NCBI RefSeq assembly: GCF_023065955.2
Contig: NW_026622808.1
Span: forward strand, 41,366,475-41,430,474
From: Ursus arctos
Lineage: Eukaryota; Chordata; Mammalia; Carnivora; Ursidae
DNA: 64,000 bases
Direction of reading: 5' to 3'
A program made the translations under genes and the position numbers. Below the pieces are notes generated by a model. The model searched no databases. It worked only from the letters and a program-made list of their open reading frames with translations, and had not been told where the DNA came from. Shown in pieces: positions 10,109-22,554 of this stretch; position 1 is the first letter of the stretch; every line of letters begins with the position of its first letter.

Positions 10109-11599
10109 GGCCATTTACAAAATAGCAGCTGAGGAGAAAGAGACCCAAGTGGAAGAAAGGCTGATCTGGTCAGGAGGTCGTGAGCTGGCTCACAGCACCT
10201 CGCAGCCTATGTGGCAATCTGAGACTTGAGCTCTTGAAGGGTTTTGGCTTTTTAAATGATCAAGTTTGCACTGCAGACTATCTTGGGCTGCTTGGTGAGG
10301 TTGGGTTGGAGAAGGGCAGGTTGGTGACGTGAGGTGGGCTGGAAGGAAGCCAACAGGCAGGAGTGTCCTGTGGAAGGTGGTGTGGAGGCAGAGGAAACCC
10401 AGAGGTAGGAATCTGTGCCTCGAGGGTCAGGGTTTTCTCTACTCTGGCTTTCATGTCTGAACCCCCTGCACGTCTGCATCCCCATCCTGGGCAGGGAGCC
10501 TCCTTCTGGGGCCCCATGGAAGGTGTGGGTGACGATGAAGTGCCTGGTGTTTACCTGCACAGTCACTGAAAGTAGGCCCGTAGGGTTGCGGCTTCTGCTG
10601 CCATTTCCTCCTCGGACCTCCACAAGGCTGGGGTGTCCTCCTCCGCTTTGTCATGTCTCTGGAGCTTTGGAGAAGACAATGGAATAAGCTCATTAATGGG
10701 TCCTGGGGATCTCTGAATAAGTGTTGTGGGCTGAACACAAGTTGCAAATCAGAGGTCTTTTCATTGCATTGGTTTCCCAGATTCGAAAAGGGGAGGTGTC
10801 ACGTAAGAATCCACATTTCCAGCTTTTTTAATAAAACAACCAGATTAGGCTTCGCTGTGGCCCATTCCATGCCTTGTCTTGTCAGCAGAGGCTGTGAGTG
10901 GGGGTCACAGACTGGGGAGCATCCTCCCATTTTCCACAATCCCCCCTACTCTCTTACCTTAGGCTCGGCCAGCATCATTCATTTATTTTACTCATCAGAC
11001 ACTGAAGGCACGGAGGTGGCCACCTACCCATGACCATTCCCCCAGGCTGGCCTGCAGTACCTATTCGTCTGTCTGGCTTAGTCTCTCTTACATGAGCTCT
11101 GAGCCATTTTTTTCAGTGAACCAAAATAGCCCAAGCAAATCTGTGATAATAATACAAAAGCCGTGAGTACTGAGTGAGAAATCAGAGCATACCCACTGAA
11201 AGAGGCTTAAGAAGGCAAATAGTTAAAAAAAATGAGAAAACATCAAAAAATTAACAATTGATCTAAGTCAACTGAATCATTTTAAAATACTCTTCAAATG
11301 CCCACGTTTATTTTTAAAAACATCTTGTATATGTCTCAGACTTACAGAGAGAGTAAGTAAAATTTCAATGCTATCAGAGAGAGGATGTTCTCAGAACTTT
11401 TCATTAGAAGAGCCCAATTTTCCCCCTTAATCTCCTATTGCAATTCAGTTTTATTAACAAGATTTGTTATTCCTGTGTGGGGCTTTATCCATTGCAAAAT
11501 GCTACAGGTATAAATTCATAAGATCAGCAGCGTAGCATTTTGTAAGTCATTTGAAGAGATTGAGGTAAATGATTTAACAGCACCGAAGATGGCTGATAT
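10109..11599. other. No recognised gene
   Basis: Unassigned. Four partly overlapping open frames occur on both strands at 10252-10747 in a GC-richer stretch, the longest 123 codons, and another of 126 codons at 10653-11033. None has a recognisable motif, signal peptide or repeat, and frames open on both strands suggest composition rather than coding. Confidence 0.45.
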
Positions 11600-11765
11600 T
11601 TATGATACGAACGGGTAGCTTCTTTGATGTGTATCATTTCATTTAATCTGCACCGTAATCTAGACACAAGGCAGGCATACTTCGCTCCAATCTTACCAAG
11701 GAGGAAATTGAGATCCGAAGAAGTTCCTTTGCTTGTCAAACATCACCCAGCTAGGCAGTGGCAGA
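11600..11765 (-). repeat. MIR SINE
   Basis: Minus-orientation MIR: 'tcatttaatctgcaccgtaatc...caatcttaccaaggaggaaattgagatccgaag...catcacccagctaggcagtggcagagttg' keeps the family's order of segments. Confidence 0.75.
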
Positions 11766-12099
11766 GTTGTTCCCATCAATTTTTGCCATTTTCTCTCTCC
11801 TAGAGGAACCGCCAGGTCACCACAGAGTGGCCAGCGCTACCTGCCAGGTGCCTTCCCCGCAAAAGGCAGATCCTTTGAAAAGTATCTTGCTGCCTCGGCA
11901 AAAAGTCTCTCTACTATAGTGGAATTTCCTATCTCAGGCCCAAATCACTGTAAATCTAACCCAGAGACACCCAACCCCCTCCCCCCCCCCACCCCCAACT
12001 GCGTAGGCCCCTTGCAACAGATGGAGAAATCTGTGGTTCAGAGCAAAGTTTGATGCACGAGGCAAAACAGTGAAGGAATGATAGCCTGGCTCTCGGGCT
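11766..12099. other. Unassigned, with a C-rich run
   Basis: A run of C interrupted by T and A spans about 11975-11998. No gene recognised; open frames on both strands across the run are compositional. Confidence 0.4.
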
Positions 12100-12470
12100 G
12101 AGCTGTATTTCCACTTGGGGTGAGTTTGAGCGTAAATGAGGTTCATTAGCATATAACTGGGCCACAAATATGTTGATGAGGGTCATGGATCTTCCGTTCA
12201 GAATATGGCTGCCAGCACTCTGGTTTTACATTTTGCCACATAGATTTAATTCTCCTTAGTGGAAGAAAACCACATTAAGAAGTCATTTCCTTCCTTGCGG
12301 AGGCAGATATGACGCAATTGCTACAGGCGAGGCAAACGGGATTGCTATTTTTCTACTCGAGAACTAATTTTCATTTTGATACTAGCTTTCGGTCTGTTAT
12401 AAATCCATCTTGTAACAATTCAATAGGATGACAAAGAATATATACAGCCCGGGAAATACGGCCTTCCCAC
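12100..12470. promoter_or_regulatory. Candidate non-coding regulatory block
   Basis: AT-rich, repeat-free segment with attagcata near 12147, several ATTA/TAAT cores and no simple repeats. It has the texture of conserved non-coding elements, but conservation cannot be seen from one sequence. Pure inference. Confidence 0.25.
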
Positions 12471-12764
12471 TTCTGGTGCTGCCATTGAAAAGACACAGAA
12501 ATCACGCCTTAAGTGGCTTCATCACCACAGATCATACTAGATGAATCCAAATAATTTAGAGCCTGTGAACGTTAATGCCTCCCTGGTTATTAGGCGACCG
12601 TCTGTTATTGTCATATGCCTTACAGATGGCAACGTTGTGCCGACACTTCGAAGTTGTTTATGCGGGGTAGGAAATAAATAAAACAAAGACTAATCATATT
12701 TGCAAATCTCCGTTGTACATGGTTTTTAAAACTCAGAGGTTTCCCTCCTAAAAGCCCCAGATGG

Positions 12765-12930
12765 AAGTGTGTCGCTTTCTTTAGAACAGCGGTGCTCAGT
12801 GCTGGCTACCCACTGGAATCGCCTGGGGAACTTAAGAAAATGCTGGTGCCTGGGTCTACCCAGCAATTCTGATTTAATTTGCCTGAGTTTGGGGATTTTT
12901 TTTCAAATTTCTCAGCTAAATCTGAGGTGC
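12765..12930. mobile_element. hAT-Charlie-type DNA transposon fossil
   Basis: The segment 'actggaatcgcctggggaacttaagaaaatgctggtgcctgggtctacccagcaattctgattta' parallels the MER20/MER58 group of non-autonomous hAT elements (gaatcacctgggga-type motif followed by a gattctgattta-type motif). The opposite terminal half is not evident. Family name is from memory and approximate. Confidence 0.65.
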
Positions 12931-13784
12931 ACTTCCTGTTGGAAAGCACCGTATTTGGGAGAAATGCCTATGTGGATAGCTAGAACTCACATACACAGAG
13001 AAATAATACATTTTCCTTTAAGCCCATTGCTTATCGCCCTATCAACAGAGCATCTTTGCAAACCCTGCTCTAGAACGGCTTTTCTTCTATTCTCAAAGGG
13101 TGTCTGGGCCACGGGGCTTGTCCCAGCCACACCAGGATGCTGACTTGGTGCCGGAGCCTTTGAATGAATTTTCAGTCTCTGCAGAAATAGGGAGCCTAGG
13201 AACGATCCTGGTGAACAAGGTTTGTGTCTCAGAAGAGCCACCCAGGTGACTTGGAAATTAAACATGCTGTAGTTTGGAGTAAATTTCTGCTTCCCTGAGG
13301 CAACCCAAGAACCTTGCAGGGTAGCGGAGATAAACTCTAATGACCTCAAATGGTGGGTCATCCAGAAGGTACTACACGCCTTGAGGAAGCTTTAATGGGC
13401 AGGGGGGTTCACTTCAGATGAACCCTCCAGATTAATTTAGGCTGCCCACAGGGAAAGGCAGTGGCTACTTATTAATGCACAAGGTATTTATTCTGTCTCT
13501 GCCATGTTAAAGGCTGGCCTTGGCGTTAGAACACTGAAACAGACCCCTTTACTGTCCCGAGGGGACTCCCAGGTAGGGAGAGGAGACACCAAGTGGTAAC
13601 TTATGAATGAGAGGGTCATTCATGGGAAGGCTGCTGCTGGGAGGGCATGACCTAGTTTAAAAGGCTTTTGGGAGTCAACTTAGTTTGGTAAAGAAACAGA
13701 GTGCTCTTTAAAGAGAGGGGAGAGGGAGTTATCTAAGGAACATCCAGCAACTTCTCTGCAAGAAGATGAGGTTAGGCCCAGACT
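12931..13784. other. No recognised feature
   Basis: Unassigned. Open frames of 124 codons on both strands around 12769-13361 overlap each other and the transposon fossil; not supported as genes. Confidence 0.4.
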
Positions 13785-13910
13785 TTAACAATGAGAGGGG
13801 CAAGCTCCTTCACCTCTCTGTGCCTCAGTTTCCCCTTGCTGTAAAAAGCGAGCAGTAGGAGTTGAATAGTGATATGCTTGGCACATGATCGTAGTCACAG
13901 CAACAGCAAA
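13785..13910 (+). repeat. MIR SINE
   Basis: Plus-orientation MIR, with a very clear core: cacctctctgtgcctcagtt, then tccccttgctgtaaaa, and later gcttggcacatgatcgtag in place of the family's cttggcacatagtag. Confidence 0.85.
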
Positions 13911-15739
13911 CACTACATACCACTTACAACTATTATTAGGCTAGATACACTGTCCCCATGACAGTGACCACTGACCGACCCAGAGACGTTATGGGCAGGA
14001 GTAAAAGTGCTTTCCTAACTTCATGGTTCCCCAGTGATATGTGTCTTTTGGACCTTAAATATCCTGTAAAAGGATTAAGAGCTATGATCAAAATTCAGGC
14101 CCATACCAACGCATCTACTGACGAATTCAAGTCTGAGGAGGAAATCTAGCTCCTTCAGATCTAAAATGACTTACAATAATCCCTAACTCCCAGGGTGGTT
14201 GTAAGGAGTGAAAAAGGTATGAATGGAGGGAGGCTCCTCAGAGGTCAAGGTCCTAGAGTAAAAGCATGTGGTAATGGTCAAATGTAGTCAAATTACCCTG
14301 GGAGCATGGCCGCCAGAGTTAGTATTTTTATTTTTATTCAAAAATACTAAAACAAATGAAAGGAGTGTTCTGTATATCTTATGCAGTATTTAGGACATAC
14401 TCTTACTGAAAAGTATTATTTGTTTATCTGAAATTCAGACCTAACTGGACTTCTTCCTGTATTTTATCTGGTAACTCAGTCCAGGAGACTCCTTTGAAAA
14501 TGACCACAGAAGTACTTGGCTCGCTCTTGGGTTGTTCCCAAACCCGCCTAGCTGTGAATCCTGGAAAAGAAGCAAGCTGTCCAAGGGAAGAAGAAACTCA
14601 AGGCTAGCCCTGGGTGCACACTAAGGCTATTGTTGCAAGAAACAAAGAGTAAATCACCACCTCCCTTTATATCTCCTAGCACATTGGTTCTCAGGTACGC
14701 ACGTTTTCATATTTTCACGTCTCTGAAGTCAAAGTATGTTCCACAATCAGTGGTGTGTCATAATTCAACTGGCAGTGTTTTTCTCTGTTAGTGGTACATA
14801 AAAGAACAAGCGCTTCTTCCAGGTGACTGTCTGGGATTCAACGCACTACAGCGCTCTGTCTTTCCTCCTCATAATTACATCACGTAAGTTAAACGGCCGT
14901 GAAAACGCTCAGCACCACAGCGCATTCCTCTCCTTCTCTCCATGCAACAGGGAAACTGTTGAACAGTTGACACTGTTTTCACAGGCACTTGGTTCTTTAG
15001 AGGGAAAGTGCTCACCAAAGTTACAAAGTTCGCAAAAATTTGAACCAAAAAGTCTTTATTCACATTCAACAGAGTGAAGTCTGCAATGGCTCCTGGAAGA
15101 GCGTACTATTTCTATACAGCTATGAAAAGAGATTGAAAAAAAATGTATCTGCAGTCACTCCACTTTATCTGCCCGAAATGATTTTGGGGAAGGTAGTGTT
15201 AACAGGATTTCTGACTGAAGTACTGATAGGCGTCGATTTTGACATTCTGCTCCTTCCTGGGCATTGAGCGTGCTATCGGGAGGTATGTGGGGTAAAGATT
15301 AATTCCCTGATGTAATGCTCAAACTGCCTTGACTCTTGACTTTTTTATAGCTCTGTAATGGAATACAGTAGGAAGAATGATCCACAATAATTTAACTGTT
15401 TTTCAGAATTTGGAACTAACCTATAGTAAAATGCCAAATTGTCTTCAAAGGGTGGGGGTGCAAGGGGAGAAAATTTGATACCACTCCTTAAAGAAGCAAG
15501 TGGCTGCATATAAACTTGGGTGTTGTTAAAAAGTACATTAATATATTTCATTGTTACTCGTTTTGTAAAACAACATAAAGAGCAGAAAGCTTAAACTATT
15601 TCTTATGGGTTGATGGCTCTGTTCAGACAGGTGTTTACATAGTCTTGAAAGGGAAATAATATCAAGGAATAGGGAAGTAAATCCGTAATTTTTTTTCAGA
15701 TCTGATTCTCTGCCTCTACAGCCTCTATTTTGATTTTAG
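13911..15739. other. No recognised gene
   Basis: Unassigned. A possible short MIR piece lies at 14165-14230 (taactcccagggtggttgtaagga). A possible DNA-transposon end is at 14683-14790 (cacattggttctcagg). Neither is firm. Confidence 0.35.
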
Positions 15740-16170
15740 CCAACAACCATTTGTTGGACACATGATATATCCCAAGCACTGTGCTAGGTCTTGTGCTAGC
15801 TGTAAAGATGAATAAGCCAAAAATCTTTGCCTTCTGGGGCCTCACCACCTTACAGGGTAGACCGAATTATACATATGTAATATACTACAAGTCAGTCTGA
15901 TCTAAAGACTGAGCTGGGCTAGAAGTTCTATCATAATGCTTTCAGAATATCTGAGGGAAAGGGTAATTCTTCCCAGGGTGGCATCTTGGGTTGACTTTAC
16001 AAGATCAGGATTTGCACTGGGCTTGAAGGATGGTGATGGGATTTTAAGGACAAGGTTATCCTGGGCAATGGCAACAGCTTCAGCAGACACATGTGTGGGC
16101 CAGCTCTCCTGCAGCTTAGTCCACGGCCGGCTTCACCAACTGCGTGCATCCCTCTTTCCCCAAGAGTCCT
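15740..16170 (-). repeat. L2 LINE fragment
   Basis: Minus orientation: 'ccatttgttggacacatgatatatcccaagcactgtgctagg...gatgaataagcc...ggcttgaaggatg' follows the reverse complement of L2-class 3' sequence (normally ending caataaatatttgttgaatga on the other strand). Diverged; edges approximate. Confidence 0.65.
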
Positions 16171-16799
16171 GACACGGGTATGCCTGACCCTCTACCAGAG
16201 TGGTCAAGAGAACTGGAATTTACTTGCCATTTTGTGAAGCCTTTACAAAGATGGGGAAGGCATCTCAGTGGCCCAGCAGACGGCCTCTGGTCTGTGATTC
16301 AAAGCCACAAACAGCTCTGAATCCTACTGTAAGTTATTCCATTTTCAGTCTTCTTCCAGTCCTTCTCATTAAGCAAAAAGAAAGTCTCAGTGCTAACATG
16401 TCCTTAACATGGTGCCAACATGACCTCTAACAAACAGACACAGAGGAGCCATCTCAGACTCTAGCTAGAATTTAATAAGGTTGTTGTGTTTAGATCACAT
16501 TTATTTTGAGGGTTATCTCCCATTTATGATGTCGTCTCAAATTTCCTTTTAAAGTAAATTGATTTAAGGTAAAGAGTTGATTTAGAAAATAGATTAAGTA
16601 AAATAGTGTCAGAAATAGAGCATTAAGCATGGCATTAACCTCGAAAGATGGTCCAGAGGTGGGAAGTTTCGCCGAGGGGAGGTAAGTCACTGAAAATGTG
16701 AGGCTAAAACGTGGGTCTTCTAGAATGGGATGTGGTTGTTTCTATTGGGCTGAGCTGGAGAAGGTGTCAGAATTTTTGAAGTTGTTGTTGTTTTATAAC
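16171..16799. other. No recognised feature
   Basis: Unassigned sequence; small open frames only. Confidence 0.4.
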
Positions 16800-17310
16800 A
16801 GATCTTGTAAGTCAAATAATGTAGTATTAGAAGACCTCTGAAGAACAACCAGTGCATCGTGACCTGTAGGGATGGTAGCATGGTGGGGAGGGGGTTTGGG
16901 AGGAAGACCTCCCCAACAAATGCTGCTTAAGCTGAGATGTGAACAATGGCTACAAATCTCTGAAGCAAAGAGGAGGGAGAAAGGGTATTTCACACAAAGG
17001 GAGCGGAAGTACAGAGCACTGAGGAAAAAGGAATCTTGGTTGAGTGACTAGAAAGCAAGGGATGTGGTAGACCATTTGCAGCCCGTGGGGATGGCTGAGA
17101 AATGTGGATTTTATTTTTGGTGCAAAGAAGACATTCAGGGGTTGGAAGCAGGGAAGTTAAAAGCTTAGAATAATTTTTCATAGAGTGGTCTGCCTGTAGA
17201 ATGAGTTAGAGAGAGATTCTGGCTCCTGCAACAGCCAGACCAGAAATGATGAGAGCTGGGCAGGCATGCACATGGACGAGAGGGGGGCCGCTAGGACGGA
17301 GGGGAGCTCG
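16800..17310 (-). repeat. L2 LINE fragment
   Basis: Minus orientation. The order 'ctgagatgtgaacaatgg', 'gggtatttcacacaaagggagcgg', 'gattttatttttggtgcaaagaag', 'ggggttggaagcagggaag', 'gattctggctcctgcaacag', 'gatgatgagagctg' follows the same L2-class sequence as the one at 15740, further upstream in the element. The two may be parts of one insertion, separated by about 630 bases of other sequence. Confidence 0.6.
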
Positions 17311-18259
17311 GCTGCTCCATACACCAGCGTGGTCGGTGACTTGGTGGCAATGTGTGCAGTTAGAGACAGGGGCTCAGTGCCTCCCTGGAGGGGGCGGACC
17401 TTTCTCTGACAGCTTCCTTCTGAGCCCTTTGTAGAGCACACATGGATGCTGGCTCCCCTGCTCACAGCTGCTCTGAACCGGTATGAAAATCACTCCTGTC
17501 CTGCCAGTATGTGCCTCTCCGCAGTCACACGCTTCCCAAACTCCCCGAGAAGCCTTCCTGGACCATTTAGATCAACTTGAGTCATATTTCACGATTCTGG
17601 ATGTCATCGCACTCTGTCACACACACTCCGCCAGCATCCTTTGAGACCTGCTTCCTCCCCAAAACACCAAAGGCCCTTTCTCTGCATGCTGGTTATTGAG
17701 CAGATGGTCACCCACTTAGGCCTTTCTTGGTGTCCTAATAAATTCTCTCTTGCTTTCATTTGATGCAAAATAAGAAGAAGTCTGTGCTGCTAACCTCAGG
17801 CAGCCACTTGTGTTTTCTTAGAAACCTGAGATTCTTCCAATATTTCTTTGTGCAAAAATATGTTAACTGCCTCCCTTCTTACTCTCTGTATGAGCTGAAA
17901 CCCTGGACTGATGGCCACACAGTGAGACCTCTAAGTGCAACCAAGTGACATCCGGTTCCCCCTTATTCACTGTGAAGTTTCCAAAGCCCAGTTTATTGCT
18001 CTGATGGAGAGAAATCCAGGTAATCATCAGGGCATTCATCATTTGATTAGTTGCCCAAGCTTTGACTTAAGCCTAACTTGCTTGAGTTAAAGCAAAAGTT
18101 TTTTTTTTTTTGTTTGTTTTGTTTTTAGTGCTGCCAATGAGGCCAAAATGCTGAAATAAACTCTTATATTAATTAATGGCATCCTACTTTCAAGGAGTAT
18201 AGAGTGTTGATGTTTAAGAATTTGTAACCCCCGAAAGTATTTATTAACTAGAAAATCAC
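17311..18259. other. Unassigned, with a possible L2 piece and a CTCF-like site
   Basis: About 17520-17740 has L2-like phrases in plus orientation (gagaagccttcctggacc, gccctttctctgcatgctgg). A CTCF-like core lies at 17384-17397. A T/G-rich run sits at about 18098-18125. No gene recognised. Confidence 0.4.
17384..17397 (+). promoter_or_regulatory. CTCF-like motif
   Basis: cctggagggggcgg matches the core consensus ccasyagrkggcrs at about 12 of 14 positions. Motif only; occupancy unknown. Confidence 0.3.
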
Positions 18260-18640
18260 AGCACTGGAAAATAATTATGCCAAACCACTGTACTATAACA
18301 GAACCCAATTGCTTATCCAATTATACATTAAAGTATCACATTGTCAAGGCGATTGCCAAAGCAGCAAACGAGACTTTGCCAGTGTCACAATTTGGACCAG
18401 CTATTACTCAATTGCCTGTACTATGAATGGTCTTCAGAGTAGAGTATCCCAGGCACCCTATAAGACCTGTACAAACCAGGGTGGGCAGTCAGGTTTGGGG
18501 GAGTACATGCCTGCTATCATAAAATTGCTTTAATGGGTTAGACATTGTTAATTTGTCATTTTCCATCAGAAGCTTGTTAGGAGCCGCTCAGCAAAGGGAG
18601 ACTTCTGCTTCTGGTCTTATGTGGTTGATTTCAATGAAAA
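18260..18640. promoter_or_regulatory. Candidate non-coding regulatory block
   Basis: AT-rich, repeat-free segment with aataattatgcc near 18270, caattatacatta near 18320 and caattgcctgta. Could be conserved; inference from composition only. Confidence 0.25.
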
Positions 18641-19269
18641 CAACAAGGTAGTCTCTTCCTGTCAGGGGCACCATCAGTAAGGCTCACCTGAAATGTATAT
18701 TTGAGACAGGTAACCCCAGATGGGGCCTCCTGGATCTGCCATACTGCCTCCTGGCTGGCCACCATTTAGAACTTTCTTACAACATGGCATCAGGGCAGTC
18801 GAGGAACAGGGCTCAGGAACTGGACCTTGAGGAGCTGCTGGGGGTGTTGATATATGGGAGTCACTATGTTCAAGAATCACTAGTCTAGAGTAAAACACAA
18901 ACCTGACTTACTTATTATTAGGACACCCCAGGGCTACAATCTTCCTCAGAGCTTACCACAGTGAGCCTCGTGTTCCTAAGGAATGAGAGTGAGCCTGCCT
19001 CAGTCGGGCTAGGAATTTCAGATGAAAATCCCATGAGGGCAGTAGTGATGACCAGGACTTGGTATTGAAATCAGTTGCGCTCACCCAACAGTTCTTGGTA
19101 TTTCCATTATCACAAGCCCTCAACAACAGTTAATTTGGTAGAAAGCCTTCTGTCCAGTTCTCATGTGCATGACAGAAATCACCAAATTACAGCAACAGCC
19201 ATCGGTGTCTCCTTACTGGGTCTGACACCGAGTCTGTTCTCAAGAAGCATTGCTCAAGGGTGCTTTCCC
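18641..19269. other. No recognised feature
   Basis: Unassigned. The right part (about 18840-18895) read in reverse has a 'agtgattcttgaa' phrase that might be a DNA-transposon end, too weak to name. Confidence 0.35.
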
Positions 19270-19440
19270 TCCCAACTTAGCGGCTGTGTAAGGTCGTCAT
19301 CCCCCTTTCCTGGATGAAACATCTGAGTCTCCTACACACTTGAATCACTCCACCGACATCACATGGCTAATGAGGAACAGTCGTCGTTTGGATCAGAAAT
19401 ATGATCTGCGGGCTCCTAGTGCACTCTTGGATCCATTCTG
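19270..19440 (-). repeat. MIR SINE
   Basis: Minus-orientation MIR: 'catccccctttcctggatgaaacatctgag' then 'catcacatggctaatgagg' keep the family order; diverged. Confidence 0.6.
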
Positions 19441-19832
19441 TAAATTCTTGGCAACTTTCCTGTGGTTAACATTTTCGAGAGCACAGGTGATAGAGCAGCC
19501 CGGAGAAGAAAACGGAAGTTGCAAACAGAGCTCCACCTCCGAGCTGGGATCAGGCTGGGGAGCCTCCGCTGAGGGGCGACTGCACCTCACGCCAGTTCTC
19601 AGTAAATAATCGCTGCTCCCTGACACCTCACCCCAGGCTCCATCATATCAGAGCTTTACTGGCTTTTTAATGGGTAGGAAATTGGTGAAGCAACAGGGAC
19701 TAGAGATTTCTACCAGTTTGATTTCCTCAGGCCTCCTGTTTCTAGAAACATGCTCACCGAGAAATGAAATGAAACTCCTTCTGAAAGGGAGATTCATGAT
19801 GGAGCAAACTTCGGAAAAGGAAACATTTATTC
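19441..19832. other. No recognised feature
   Basis: Unassigned; open frames on both strands at 19340-19626 overlap each other. Confidence 0.4.
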
Positions 19833-19877
19833 AAAAAGCAATTTCCTAAAAAAAAAAAAAAAAAAAAGCAATTTCCT
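19833..19877. mobile_element. Poly(A)-only insertion with 15-bp duplication
   Basis: aaaaagcaatttcct (19833-19847) is followed by 15 extra A residues and then the same 15 bases again (19863-19877), both copies identical. This is what an extreme 5'-truncated retrotransposition would leave: a target-site duplication around nothing but tail. The bottom-strand site reads tttt/ga, a tolerated L1 endonuclease variant. The alternative is a 15-bp tandem duplication followed by growth of the A tract. Confidence 0.6.
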
Positions 19878-20369
19878 TGGCCAGCCATGTTCCGTAAGCC
19901 TTCCCCCACCGTGTCTTGGATATTGGTGTTTGAGCGAGAGTGTTCTCCTTTATTCCCCGAGTGATGTCAACTTTGGTACTCAGAATGAGGAAAGAGAAAA
20001 GGCAAAGGGCCAATTTCTGGTTTCTTTGAATCTCCTGAACGTTTTGTTTCATATTTGCTCCTACTACACAATATGGCTTCTTTTTCTAAAGGCCCCTTAC
20101 AGAATCTTTAGAAGCGTAGCCCAGGCAAGAGAGCTCACCTTGAGGAGAGTGGAGTGTCTGCACTGCAAGACGGTAAGCAAACACACAACGAGAAACACAC
20201 CACCATAGACATGGCTTCAGAGTCCTGTGCAACACAATGTTGCAGGCAGCCTCAACTAAGCCCTCGAGGTAAAACCCATCTGGAGAAACCAAAGGAGGTC
20301 TGGGGGTGGGGGGCGGCGTTGCCCAATCCAGGTCCTCCAAGCACTGGAAGCTCATTTGTCTACGGAACT
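19878..20369. other. No recognised feature
   Basis: Unassigned sequence; several short open frames on both strands, none recognisable. Confidence 0.4.
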
Positions 20370-20790
20370 CATTCAATTATTCAACAAATAATAGTAACGT
20401 GTCTACCACAGAGTCTTACACTGTGGAATGGTGAGCAAACTGGACAAGGTTTAGTGCCCTTGGGAGGCTTGCATTTGAGGAGAAAAGGCAGACAATTAGG
20501 AAGTCATCAAACTGGTTGCTACCATTCTAGGGAATAACGAGTACATTAGCCAATGCAGGCAGGGTAGACTGCTCTGAGGAGGCGACAAGGAGGCTGAGAG
20601 GGGTCAGCAAGTGCTCAGGCCCAGAGGAAGGACAGAGGTATCTGCATAGTCTGTGCCCTGGCTGAAGGCCAGGGACGGGAGCAGAATGAGGAAGTGCCCA
20701 AGGAGGGAGGGGACCAGTCCCCTTCCTTTCGGTACTAGAGGCACAGGTGCTAGACAAGGGATTGGAAGATTTCGTCACATCGCCCTTGTT
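20370..20790 (-). repeat. L2 LINE fragment
   Basis: Minus orientation: starts 'attcaattattcaacaaataat', the complement of the L2 3' end, then a long diverged stretch including 'gcttgcatttgaggagaaaaggcagacaatta' and 'tgctcaggcccagagg'. Same class as the copies at 15.7 and 16.8 kb. Confidence 0.65.
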
Positions 20791-22554
20791 GGGCACCTAT
20801 GTTTGCTGGGCTCACAAGAATCTTAAGTGAAGATGTAGTAAGTCTAGACTCCATGAGCTGAAGTGGAGAGGCTAGCTGGAACAGCTGGGCTCAGCTTTGC
20901 CTCTGAGATAGGGCAGTGCTACTTTGTGGCTTGAGTTTTGCTTACTGGACCTCTACTCCTCCTTAATACCAGGCCCTCCTGATAGGGAATTTTCCACAGA
21001 AAAGCAAGTGAGTGGCAAGTTATTTGCACAAGTGGTTACCACCACGGAGCAGCAAGGACACAGGCTGACCTCGCAAGCCGCTTCCTGAACGTTCACCGTA
21101 TGTTTGGCAGAGCTAAAAGGGCTACCCCAAACCATCTGGCCAGGTGCCTGGCAGCGGGACCCACATGTTGGCAGATGAAAAATTATGAACATAAAATCTG
21201 TATTCCAAGGGTACCCACCACTCCCCTGGTTTGGTCATGAATTTCTTCTTTTTACAAGATAATCATTCTGCCTCTGGTTACGAAGCCACACCCCACAAAG
21301 CTGCTACACACCCATTGAAAGTAACATGCCCTCTGTTATTCACAAACCCATTCACTTCTGATGGAGCTGTGCCAATGCCCTTCAAAGCCTGGCCGTGTGA
21401 GTTGCACAAATAAATTAGGAGCCAACCTTTCCCGAATGCCTTTCTCTAGTTCATTTAAAAACCTTTTTTTAATGAAGACATAAAGCCTTGGATGCTGCTG
21501 AAACGCTAAGCTTACCATGCGTGACAGCAGATCTTTGTCACAAAGGATTTCAAATGCCTTAAAAAAAAAAAAAAACAACAAAAAACAGAATACTTGAAAG
21601 AAACCGAGATTTCCTTGTTATAGGCTCAACTGCTCATTTTATATACCCTATAAGTGACCATAATCCAGAAATCAGCACAGAAAACAGATGTAAGCCAACT
21701 GTAAACATACACACATACAGCTTCACCACAGTGAACACTTAAAATGCAATGCCAGGCTTGGGATTATTTCGAAGCATCAGGCTAGAAAAGAGATGCCGTC
21801 TTCACCTTTTCCAGCTTCCTACTGTGCATCTAACCTCTCATTTATTTATTACTGAGATGCTCGAGGGGCACTACAGAAAGGGCCAAGACTGGCATTTATA
21901 CTTTATATAAAAATCCAGGCTTGACTCATATGTATGTATATGAGTGTGTGTGTGTATATATAATTGAATCTATCTATCTATCTATCTATATGGCTTGATT
22001 TTAAAATGTCATTGTTGGGAGTTATAACTTCATGAATGAAAAACCCATAAAAATCTTTTAAGAGTCCTAATCTTTTAATTAATCTCACCTCAGTGCTGCT
22101 CAGGGGTTTAAAGGAGTTTGGCTGCTTTTTAAAGGATAAAAGATCAAAATGCTTTAAAGTAGTTTCTTAAAATTTCAGGTATCTGTTTAAAGTCCCAGAA
22201 ACAAATATTTGAAAAATGCTTGTTCCTAGAATCAGGGTCTGAAACCAATATTTACAGTTCTCCAGTCCAGACATCCAAGGGGTACTCATGCACTGGCTTG
22301 AGATCTTACCCACCCCCCCAACCCCCCGAGACAAGGGGCCCCCGACTGACAAGCGGTGCCAGGAAGTCATCTGGCTTATCCTCGCCTAAGTTTGACTCTC
22401 CTTTCCCCAACCTCTGTGCATGTATCTTAGCTTCAGCTCTGAGGTCACACAGCAGGAGATCAAGTTCACATACAAATATCACTTTCCAATGTCGATGAAT
22501 CTGAGCTACACCTAAATCTGGCAATTCTGTGGCCGAAAGAGAGTACGGACCCTC
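20791..22554. other. Unassigned, low-complexity patches
   Basis: Contains an A run near 21560-21575, a TG/TA-rich patch at about 21940-21962, the TCTA microsatellite and a C-rich run at about 22310-22328. No gene recognised. Confidence 0.4.
21969..21988. repeat. (TCTA)5 microsatellite
   Basis: Five exact TCTA units, preceded by a TG/TA-rich stretch. Seen directly. Confidence 0.95.

Noticed and set aside
10252..11033. Cluster of frames of 90-126 codons
   Set aside because: Open on both strands at once in a GC-richer stretch, with no recognisable product.
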